Source of the DNA: Nonomuraea harbinensis
GTDB lineage: Bacteria > Actinomycetota > Actinomycetes > Streptosporangiales > Streptosporangiaceae
DNA length: 38,965 bases
NCBI RefSeq assembly: GCF_019396385.1
Contig: NZ_JAHKRN010000067.1
Span: 1 to 38,965 of the forward strand
Reading direction: 5' to 3'
Shown: positions 33,062 through 38,965 of the stretch, piece after piece
How the letters are laid out: each line of letters opens with the position of its first letter
Numbering within the stretch: the stretch's first letter is position 1
Made by a program: the position numbers and the translations under genes
Notes under the pieces: generated by a model
Told to the model about the DNA's origin: nothing
Database searches by the model: none
The model's input: only the letters and a program-made list of their open reading frames with translations

Positions 33062-34441
33062 TCATCTGTGCCAGCCATGAGGTGACATCTCCGGTCCCCA
33101 GTTCGGCGAGGGGTGCCCGCTCGGGTCAGGGTAGACCGGGTAGACCTGTGGGGCGCTCTCCTGGTGCACCTGCGTGGCCACCGGGGTGGCGGCCTGGGGC
33201 GGAGTGCCGGCCGGGCCGCCGCCGAAGTGGGTGGCCGACAGCTTGCAGGCCTGGAAGTCGCTGAAGAACATGCGCAGCCACTCGCGGCGCTGGTGCTCGT
33301 TGAGGCCGGAGAACCAGGCGGCGGCGTACTCGTGCTCCAGCAGCGGCCCCCCGGGCAGCGGCTCGCCGCGCAGCCAGGCCGTCACGATCTCGCGGTAGCC
33401 GTCGGCCGGCCTGCCGGGACACCGGGCGGCCAGAGCCTCGACGTACTCGTGCACGGCCTCCTCGGCGAACCCCGCCGACAGGTCCGGCACGTGGATCGGC
33501 GCCAGCCCGTTCGAGGGCTTGAGCGGGTCGTCCAGTGGCCGCTGCTCCACCCGGGTGAACGCGGCGGGCGTCTCGGCCAGGCGGGAGGCGATCTCGGTGA
33601 AGGCGGCGCCGAGCTCGGTCAGCCCGCCCCGCATGCCGGGATGGACGCAGACCGTGATGGGCCACTCCTGACAGCTGTAGGCGATGTCCTGGGCGGCCGC
33701 GGGCCGCGGCTCGCCGAGCACCCGCGCCACGCCCGTGCCGGCCGCCAGCACCGCCAGCAGCGCGAAGGCCAGCACCACGGCCTGCCGGGTGACCAGCGCG
33801 GCCCAGCCCAGCAGCAGCGCCCCGGTCACGCCGAGCAGCCAGATGATCTGGTTGACGAAGACGGTGCCGCTCAGCCCCTGGAACAGGTCGTACGGCTCGC
33901 CCGTACCGGGTGCGAGACGGTCGGCCCAGCCGTCGCCGTCGGCGACCCAGCTGAACAGGGCGTAGCAGCCCAGCCCGGCCAGCGGCGCGGTCGGCGCGTA
34001 CGGCAGCACCCAGCCGGCCACCCACCCGATCACCGAGTAGAGGGCCAGCCCCGCCATGCCCATGCCCAGGCCCGTCAGGCTGAGCCGGCCCGCCTGCTCG
34101 GTGAGCACCGTCTTGACGGCCAGCACCAGCACGGTCGCGGCGAAGGAGCCCAGCACCACCAGCACGATCGCCAGCGGCGCCTTCAGCGCGCGCCAGGTCG
34201 TCAGCGGCAGGTCGCGCGAGGCCCGGCGCTTGCGCAGGGCCACCCAGGCGGCGAAGGCGGCGGCGACGGGCCCGGTCAGCCTGAGCGAGCCGATGACCGC
34301 CGCCACGATGTTCTCCCACGCGTCCACGCCGGGGATCAGGACGCTCCACGCCGCGACCAGGCCGAGCGCGAGCAATACGGCCACCGTGACGGCCGCGCCC
34401 TGCTTCAGCTCCTCGCGTGAAACGCCCCCGTGCTCACGCAC
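33062..34441 (-). CDS. Unrecognised seven-TM protein with soluble C-terminal domain
   Basis: The 459-residue protein has about seven membrane helices (roughly 15-37, 44-69, 88-110, 124-146, 150-168, 195-217, 219-240), then a soluble C-terminal domain with YSCQEWPITVCVHPGMRG (C257 and C265), and a proline/glutamine-rich tail (about 405-459). I do not recognise a transporter or enzyme motif. The GTG at 34441 has a weak GGGAT upstream. It precedes DUF4230 by 24 bp; both may act at the cell surface. No conclusion about substrate is possible. Confidence 0.75.
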   Translation of the reverse strand: MREHGGVSREELKQGAAVTVAVLLALGLVAAWSVLIPGVDAWENIVAAVIGSLRLTGPVAAAFAAWVALRKRRASRDLPLTTWRALKAPLAIVLVVLGSFAATVLVLAVKTVLTEQAGRLSLTGLGMGMAGLALYSVIGWVAGWVLPYAPTAPLAGLGCYALFSWVADGDGWADRLAPGTGEPYDLFQGLSGTVFVNQIIWLLGVTGALLLGWAALVTRQAVVLAFALLAVLAAGTGVARVLGEPRPAAAQDIAYSCQEWPITVCVHPGMRGGLTELGAAFTEIASRLAETPAAFTRVEQRPLDDPLKPSNGLAPIHVPDLSAGFAEEAVHEYVEALAARCPGRPADGYREIVTAWLRGEPLPGGPLLEHEYAAAWFSGLNEHQRREWLRMFFSDFQACKLSATHFGGGPAGTPPQAATPVATQVHQESAPQVYPVYPDPSGHPSPNWGPEMSPHGWHR

Positions 34442-34490
34442 GCGTCATCCCAATGAAGTTCATCAAAAGCACCCCCCGTGCCCCGTCGGC

Positions 34491-34551
34491 GACAGGGGGA
34501 GCCGGCAGTCCGGCCGGTCCCCACACGGCTGATGGACTTGGCTCCCCCGTC
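34491..34551. promoter_or_regulatory. Long conserved-looking stem-loop in the divergent 34442-34675 gap
   Basis: GGGGGAGCC (34495-34503) pairs with GGCTCCCCC (34540-34548); AGTCC with GGACT and GCCG with CGGC continue the stem inward; GAC/GTC extend it outward across one bulge. The structure lies 49 bp upstream of the seven-TM gene and 124 bp upstream of MarR. The gap also contains ATGAA-G-TTCAT (34453-34463) and an ACGGAGCG/CGCTCCGT dyad (34574-34581, 34627-34634). Confidence 0.45.
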
Positions 34552-34663
34552 ACCATTCGATGCGAGAACCATAACGGAGCGTGATGAAGGACGCCCGGAT
34601 TCTTGGCCAAGCGGAGAATGCGATTGCGCTCCGTAAGCAGACGAAACTGGACGAGCAGCGCGC

Positions 34664-34669
34664 TAACGT
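34664..34669 (+). promoter_or_regulatory. Leaderless -10 of the MarR gene
   Basis: TAACGT is exactly 6 nt before the GTG at 34676 and there is no Shine-Dalgarno between, so a leaderless transcript is expected. Confidence 0.5.
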
Positions 34670-34675
34670 ATCTGC

Positions 34676-35227
34676 GTGTCGCAGCCCAAGCCGCTCAACC
34701 TGCCGTTCGACCCCATCGACCGTGCCGCGGAGACCTGGCGCGATCACTTCGGGCCCTCGTCCGCCATGGCCGCCGTCACGTCGATCATGAGAGCCCACCA
34801 GATCCTGCTGTCCCAGCTCGACTCGCTGCTGAAGCCGTACGACCTGACCTTCGCCCGCTACGAGGCCCTGGTGCTGCTGACCTTCAGCAAGACCGGGGCG
34901 CTGTCGCTGTGGAAGATCGGCGAACGGCTGATGGTCCACCCGACGAGCGTCACGAACACCGTCGGCCGGCTGGAGAGGTCCGGGCTGGTGCGCCGCCTGC
35001 CCAACCCGCGCGACGGCCGGGGCGTGCTGGCGGAGATCACCGAGGCCGGTCGCGACGTCGTGCGGCGCGCCACGGGCGATCTCATGACCGCCGAGTTCGG
35101 CCTGGGCATGTACGCCGAGAGCGAGCTTGGCCGGATGTTCGACCTGCTGCGCACGCTGCGGGTGGCGGCGGGTGACTTCTCGGTCCCCCCGATGGGGCAA
35201 GATGAGGAGCATGGCGGACTTCTCTAG
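34676..35227 (+). CDS. MarR family transcriptional regulator
   Basis: The 183-residue regulator has a winged helix-turn-helix: FARYEALVLLTF, LSLWKIGERLMVHPTSVTNTVGRLERSGLVRR (recognition helix about 85-105), and the wing NPRDGRGVLAEITEAG. The ligand is unknown. The last 17 nt overlap the start of the YbbN-like gene, so they are co-expressed. Confidence 0.9.
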   Translation: MSQPKPLNLPFDPIDRAAETWRDHFGPSSAMAAVTSIMRAHQILLSQLDSLLKPYDLTFARYEALVLLTFSKTGALSLWKIGERLMVHPTSVTNTVGRLERSGLVRRLPNPRDGRGVLAEITEAGRDVVRRATGDLMTAEFGLGMYAESELGRMFDLLRTLRVAAGDFSVPPMGQDEEHGGLL

Positions 35228-36143
35228 GCCCGGATCGCTCTACGGAGCGGTCGATCTGGGCGCACGTAAGCAGGCTCTGGAGGCGCAGGCCCGGCGGGAG
35301 ACCGGTGGTGCCCAGGCAGCCTCATCGGCCTCGGTCGTCGACGTGACCGAGGAGACGTTCACCACCGACGTCATCGACCGCTCGATGAGCGTGCCCGTCG
35401 TGCTCGACCTGTGGTCGCCGCGGGCGCCCGGCAGTGCCCAGCTCAGCCCGGTGCTGGAGAAGGTCGTCGGCGACCTGGGCGGCAGGGCCGTGCTCGCCAA
35501 GGTCAACGTCGACGGCAGCCCGCAGATCGCGCAGGCGCTGCGCGTGCAGGCCGTGCCGACCGTCCTGGCGATCTTCCAGGGGCAGGCCGTCACCGGCTTC
35601 CAGCAGGTGCTGCCCGAGCCGGAGGTGCGTCGCTGGCTCGACGAGCTGATGGCCGCGGTGGAGCAGTTCTACCAGGCCAACCCGGGGGCCAGGCCGCCCG
35701 CCGAGGGGCCGGGCGAGCCGGAGGCGCCGCCCGCCGACCCCGACCTGGTCGCCGCCGAGCAGGCCATCGACCAGGGCGACCTCGACGCCGCCGCGGCCGC
35801 CTACGAGCGACTGCTCGCCCGCGTGCCCGGCGACGAGGACGCCAGGATGGGGCTCGCCGGCGTCAGGCTGATCAAGCGCACGTCCGGCGCCGACCCGGAG
35901 GACGTGCAGCGCCGTCTGCAGGACCCCGCCGACATCGACGCGCACCTGCTGGCCGCCGACCTGGAGATGCTGTCCGGCTCCGTCGACCAGGCGTTCGAGC
36001 GGATCATCGCGGTGGTCAAGCGCACCTCCGGCGACGACCGCGACAAGGCCCGCGTCCACCTGCTGGGTCTGTTCGAGACGCTGCCGGCCGAGGACCCGTC
36101 CCTCGCGAAAGCCCGGCGAGCGCTGGCGAGCGCCCTGTTCTAA
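35211..36143 (+). CDS. YbbN-like thioredoxin-TPR protein without redox cysteines
   Basis: YbbN/CnoX proteins are holdase co-chaperones. The 310-residue protein has a thioredoxin domain (about 45-155) in which the usual WCxxC site reads W68-SPRAPGSAQLSP, so both cysteines are absent (A72 and S75), followed by TPR-like helices (LVAAEQAIDQGDLDAAAAAYERLLARVPGDEDARMGLA). No redox exchange is expected. The ATG at 35211 or 35202 both fit; the latter has GGGG at 4-nt spacing. It matches Rv1324 in position after mce-thiolase in M. tuberculosis. Confidence 0.9.
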   Translation: MADFSRPGSLYGAVDLGARKQALEAQARRETGGAQAASSASVVDVTEETFTTDVIDRSMSVPVVLDLWSPRAPGSAQLSPVLEKVVGDLGGRAVLAKVNVDGSPQIAQALRVQAVPTVLAIFQGQAVTGFQQVLPEPEVRRWLDELMAAVEQFYQANPGARPPAEGPGEPEAPPADPDLVAAEQAIDQGDLDAAAAAYERLLARVPGDEDARMGLAGVRLIKRTSGADPEDVQRRLQDPADIDAHLLAADLEMLSGSVDQAFERIIAVVKRTSGDDRDKARVHLLGLFETLPAEDPSLAKARRALASALF

Positions 36144-36146
36144 CCT
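36141..36146 (+). promoter_or_regulatory. Leaderless -10 of the cytidylate-kinase-like gene
   Basis: TAACCT lies exactly 6 nt before the GTG at 36153 and includes the TAA stop codon of the preceding gene. Confidence 0.45.
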
Positions 36147-36152
36147 GAAGGT

Positions 36153-36782
36153 GTGCGAGTCGTCACAATTTCGGCGACCTACGGCACCGCCGGCCACCAG
36201 GTGGGCCCGGCCGTCGCCGAGCGGCTGGGCGTGCCCTTCGTCGACCGGGCGATCCCCGGCGCCGTCGCCGGAGAGCTGGGCTGCACCCTCGAGGAGGCCC
36301 TGACCTACGACGACCGCGCCGAGCACGGCCTCGGCCGCCTGCTGTCGGGGACACTGCGGCTGCCGACCGTGACGTTCGGCGGCGTCGACATGTACGTCCC
36401 GGGCCCGCTGCCGCACGCGCCGGAGGAGTTCGTCCGGCGCACCGAGCAGGTGCTCCGCGACACCGCCCGCACCCAGGGCGGCGTCTTCCTGGGCAGGGCG
36501 GGGGCGATCGTGCTCGCCGATCTGCCCGGGGCGCTGCACGTACGGCTCGACGCCCCGCTGGAGCGGCGGGTCCGTCAGGCGGCCCGGCTGGGCGCGACGA
36601 CCGAGCGGGAGGCCCGCAAGGTCATCGAGGACAACGACCGCGCCAGGAACGCCTACGTCCGCCACTTCTACCGCGCGGACCCGTCCGATTGCTGCCTGTA
36701 TCACCTGGTGATCGACAGCACCGTGCTCCCGGTGCCGGTGTGCGCCGACATGATCGTCATGGCGGCCGAGGCGCTGGCTTGA
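36153..36782 (+). CDS. Cytidylate-kinase-like family protein
   Basis: The 209-residue protein has a P-loop kinase fold with ISATYGTAGHQVG near the N-terminus, in the position of the ISRxYGSGG loop of the cytidylate-kinase-like family, PFVDRAIP, GRAGAIVLAD and a lid-like region RRVRQAARLGATTEREARKVIEDNDRAR. It lacks the GTxxSGKS P-loop of true CMP kinase, so the substrate is uncertain. The GTG at 36153 is taken because the -10-like TAACCT is 6 nt upstream; GAAGG is too close to act as a normal ribosome site. Confidence 0.8.
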   Translation: MRVVTISATYGTAGHQVGPAVAERLGVPFVDRAIPGAVAGELGCTLEEALTYDDRAEHGLGRLLSGTLRLPTVTFGGVDMYVPGPLPHAPEEFVRRTEQVLRDTARTQGGVFLGRAGAIVLADLPGALHVRLDAPLERRVRQAARLGATTEREARKVIEDNDRARNAYVRHFYRADPSDCCLYHLVIDSTVLPVPVCADMIVMAAEALA

Positions 36783-36838
36783 CCCGAACACCCCTAACAT
36801 GGGAGCACTTCATGGGCAGGCGCGAAGGAGCGATTGAC

Positions 36839-38248
36839 GTGGCGACCGTCCCCAGTGTGTCGTACTCCATCACCGTGCGGCTGGAGGTGCCGGCCGGGGG
36901 CAAGGCCGTCAGCCAGCTCACCCACGCCGTAGAGTCGGCGGGGGGCGTCGTGACCGCCCTCGACGTCACCAACGCCGGCCACGAGAAGCTCCGGATCGAC
37001 GTCACCTGCGCGGCCCGCGACACCGACCACGCCCAGGCCATCGTCGACCAGCTCGAAGCCGTCGAGAGCGTGGTCATCCACAAGGTCTCCGACCGGACCT
37101 TCCTCATGCACCTCGGCGGCAAGATCGAGATGCAGTCGAAGGTGCCGCTGCGCAACCGTGACGAACTGTCCATGGCCTACACGCCGGGCGTGGCGCGGGT
37201 GTCCATGGCGATCGCCCGCAACAAGGAGGACGCGCGCCGTCTCACCATCAAGCGCAACACCGTCGCCGTCGTCACCGACGGCTCGGCCGTGCTCGGGCTG
37301 GGCAACATCGGGCCGGAGGCGGCGCTGCCGGTGATGGAGGGCAAGGCGGCGCTGTTCAAGCGGTTCGCCGGCATCGACGCCTGGCCCATCTGCCTCGACA
37401 CCCAGGACGTCGACGAGATCGTCCGGACCGTCCAGCTCCTCGCCCCCGGCTTCGGCGGCATCAACCTCGAAGACATCGGCGCCCCGCGCTGCTTCGAGGT
37501 GGAGCGGCGGCTGCGCGAGCTGCTCGACATCCCGGTCTTCCACGACGACCAGCACGGCACCGCCATCTGCGTGCTGGCCGCGCTCACCAACGCCCTGCGC
37601 GTGGTCGACAAGAAGCTGGAGGACGTGCGCATCACCATGGCGGGCGCGGGCGCGGCGGGCAACGCGGTGCTGCGGCTGCTGCTGGCGGCGGGCGCGCGCA
37701 ACGTGATCGTCTGCGACTACCGCGGCGCGGTCTGCCGCACCCGCGACGACCTCGACGACTCGCTGCGCTGGATCGCCGAGCACACCAACGCCGAGGGCTA
37801 CTCCGGCGACCTGCGCGGCGCGGTCAAGGGCGCCGACGTCTTCGTGGGCGTGTCGGCGCCGGGCATCCTCACCGGTGACGACATCGCCGCCATGGCGCCG
37901 GGCGCCGTGGTGTTCGCGCTGGCCAACCCCGAGCCCGAGGTGTCGCCCGACGAGGCCCGCGAGCACTGCGCGGTGGTGGCCACCGGGCGCTCCGACTACC
38001 CCAACCAGATCAACAACGTGCTGGCGTTCCCCGGCGTCTTCCGCGGTCTGCTCGACGCGCAGGCCACCGAGGTCACGGAGGAGATGCTCCTGGCCGCGGC
38101 CCGCGCCCTCGCCGCCGTGGTGACGACGGAGGAGCTGGGGCCCAACTACATCATCCCGAGCGTCTTCCACCCGGACGTGGCGGGCGCGGTCGCGGCGGCG
38201 GTCCGCGAGTCGGCGGGCGGCCGCGCCCGCGGCTTCACCGAGGCCTGA
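36839..38248 (+). CDS. NAD-dependent malic enzyme with N-terminal ACT domain
   Basis: Malic enzyme decarboxylates malate to pyruvate, making NAD(P)H. The 469-residue protein starts VATVPSVSYSITVRLEVP with an ACT regulatory domain (about 8-80), then the catalytic Y114 (YTPGVA), metal-binding FHDDQHGTA (H235-A242), and the dinucleotide fold starting G269 (GAGAAGNA). The GTG at 36839 has GAAGGAG at 8-nt spacing and matches the family N-terminus; an upstream ATG at 36812 would add 9 residues. TAACAT (36795-36800) is a possible -10. The 56-bp gap holds little else. Confidence 0.93.
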   Translation: MATVPSVSYSITVRLEVPAGGKAVSQLTHAVESAGGVVTALDVTNAGHEKLRIDVTCAARDTDHAQAIVDQLEAVESVVIHKVSDRTFLMHLGGKIEMQSKVPLRNRDELSMAYTPGVARVSMAIARNKEDARRLTIKRNTVAVVTDGSAVLGLGNIGPEAALPVMEGKAALFKRFAGIDAWPICLDTQDVDEIVRTVQLLAPGFGGINLEDIGAPRCFEVERRLRELLDIPVFHDDQHGTAICVLAALTNALRVVDKKLEDVRITMAGAGAAGNAVLRLLLAAGARNVIVCDYRGAVCRTRDDLDDSLRWIAEHTNAEGYSGDLRGAVKGADVFVGVSAPGILTGDDIAAMAPGAVVFALANPEPEVSPDEAREHCAVVATGRSDYPNQINNVLAFPGVFRGLLDAQATEVTEEMLLAAARALAAVVTTEELGPNYIIPSVFHPDVAGAVAAAVRESAGGRARGFTEA

Positions 38249-38265
38249 CCCCACCCTCCCGGGCC

Positions 38266-38299
38266 GGGCCGCGGATCCTCACGGGTCCGGGCGCGGCCC
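38266..38299 (+). terminator. Terminator of the malic enzyme gene
   Basis: GGGCCGCG (38266-38273) and CGCGGCCC (38292-38299) are perfectly complementary, with GGATCC/GGGTCC pairing inside. It begins 17 bp after the stop. Confidence 0.7.
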
Positions 38300-38320
38300 C
38301 TTCCCGTGCCCGCGAGCGTG

Positions 38321-38395
38321 TCATGCCCGCGGGCGGCGGCCATCGCTCGCCCTCCCGGGCGGGTCGGTCATGCCCGTCCGGCGGCGCTCTCATCG
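38321..38395. repeat. Imperfect direct repeat upstream of the last TetR gene
   Basis: TCATGCCCG at 38321 and 38368 each lead into GGCGGCG and CATCG at similar distances (about 25-28 bp per copy, 47 bp apart), within the 191-bp gap 38249-38439. The gap otherwise holds the terminator; no promoter is clear. Confidence 0.35.
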
Positions 38396-38439
38396 AGTAC
38401 GCGCCCATGCCCTGGTGAAGCAGAGCGAAAGGAGAGTCG

Positions 38440-38965
38440 ATGGAATTAGGGTCCCGCTTGGCGGGAACGGTCCGTCCCGGCGGACGCACGGCGAAGGTTC
38501 GCGCGGCGGTGCTCCAGGCCACCCAGGACGAGCTTGCCGAACGCGGCTTCCACCGCCTGACCATGGACCAGGTGGCCAGCAGGGCGGGCATCGGCAAGAC
38601 GACCATCTACCGGCGCTGGGGCACCCGCGTCCGCCTGGTCACCGATCTCATGAGGGAGCTGGCCGAGCGGTCCCTGCCGCCTCCCGGCGCGGGCTCGGTC
38701 GAGGACGTGCTCATGGCCAGCGCCAGGTCCGTGCTGGAGTCGCTCACCGACCCGCACCTCGGCGTCACCCTCCAGGCGGTCATCGCGGCCGCCGTCTCCG
38801 ACGAGGAGGCGGCCGGCGCGCTGCGCGCCTTCTACGACCGGCGCATCGGGGAATGGGCCCGGTTCGTGGACGCCGCGGTCGACCGCGGCGAACTGCCGCC
38901 GGGCACCGACGGGGCGGAGCTGATCCGCGCCGTCTCGGCGCCCCTCTACTACCCGCCGGTGGGCG
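38440..38965 (+). CDS. TetR family regulator, cut by the window end
   Basis: The 175 codons present start at the ATG at 38440 (AAAGGAGAG upstream). The N-terminus is the TetR helix-turn-helix: VRAAVLQATQDELAERGFHRLTMD, VASRAGIGKTTIYRRWGTRVRLV, then the start of a ligand-binding domain of the TetR_C_11-like type (VEDVLMASARSVLESLTDPHL). The reading frame runs to the edge, and no stop is seen. Its targets are unknown; it follows the malic enzyme by 191 bp. Confidence 0.9.
   Translation, partial: MELGSRLAGTVRPGGRTAKVRAAVLQATQDELAERGFHRLTMDQVASRAGIGKTTIYRRWGTRVRLVTDLMRELAERSLPPPGAGSVEDVLMASARSVLESLTDPHLGVTLQAVIAAAVSDEEAAGALRAFYDRRIGEWARFVDAAVDRGELPPGTDGAELIRAVSAPLYYPPVG

Noticed and set aside
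34491..34551. Known riboswitch (cobalamin, c-di-AMP)
   Set aside because: The conserved loop sequences of these classes that I can recall are not visible; kept only as an unclassified structure.
34581..34790. 69-residue reading frame before and into the MarR gene
   Set aside because: It overlaps the MarR start, has no recognisable product and contains the MarR promoter.
36689..36838. Upstream extension of malic enzyme
   Set aside because: It overlaps the cytidylate-kinase-like gene; the GTG at 36839 has GAAGGAG and matches the family N-terminus.

Overview
The window is a very GC-rich, gene-dense piece of an actinomycete chromosome. Starts are mostly ATG/GTG, genes commonly overlap at ATGA or TAATG junctions, and several promoters look leaderless. 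The gene order prfA-prmC-threonylcarbamoyl-AMP synthase-glyA-wecA-atp operon-DUF2550-PduO, then nucS, a filP-type coiled-coil gene, mce, thiolase and a YbbN-like thioredoxin, matches (from memory) the conserved blocks of Streptomyces (SCO5360s-5400 area) and Mycobacterium tuberculosis (Rv1299-Rv1324 area). The presence of FilP points to a filamentous actinomycete. A Streptosporangiales/Nonomuraea-like origin is my guess, not something I can prove. No tRNA, rRNA, insertion sequence, prophage or CRISPR array was seen, and no gene looks frameshifted.

Layout. 1-2732: translation genes (release factor 1, its glutamine methylase, tRNA t6A synthesis). 2820-5245: an unrecognised pair, a 683-residue acidic repeat protein coupled by a 1-nt overlap to a 124-residue helical protein with a WXG-like W-x-x-P motif; this is the least explained locus. 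5296-7905: glyA and a WecA-type phosphoglycosyl transferase. 8035-15805: the complete F1Fo ATP synthase operon with two small membrane genes in front, preceded by a CRP-family-like box. 15831-16803: DUF2550 and, converging on it, a PduO adenosyltransferase with a palindrome inside its promoter. 16930-20104: a NatAB-like ABC exporter with a DesK/NarL-type histidine kinase but no response regulator. 20134-23381: a STAS protein, then a minus-strand series of TetR, aldehyde dehydrogenase and NucS.

23418-27563: acyl-CoA dehydrogenase, a small zinc-ribbon protein, two alpha/beta hydrolases and an SDR. 27523-30706 (minus): AI-2E family permease, FilP-like cytoskeletal protein with a striking 11-residue periodicity, and methylmalonyl-CoA epimerase divergent from a thiolase (30789-31979). 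32091-34441 (minus): a 50-residue basic protein whose start lies in a hairpin, a DUF4230 protein and an unrecognised seven-TM protein. 34676-38248: MarR, YbbN-like protein without redox cysteines, cytidylate-kinase-like protein, ACT-malic enzyme. The window ends inside a TetR gene.

How it fits together: most of the window is housekeeping (translation termination, one-carbon metabolism, oxidative phosphorylation, mismatch repair, propionyl/acetoacetyl-CoA metabolism, polar growth). The accessory parts are the repeat-protein pair, the ABC-kinase cassette and the 32-34.5 kb membrane cluster. No gene-free stretch exceeds 300 bases; the longest gap is 234 bp (34442-34675).
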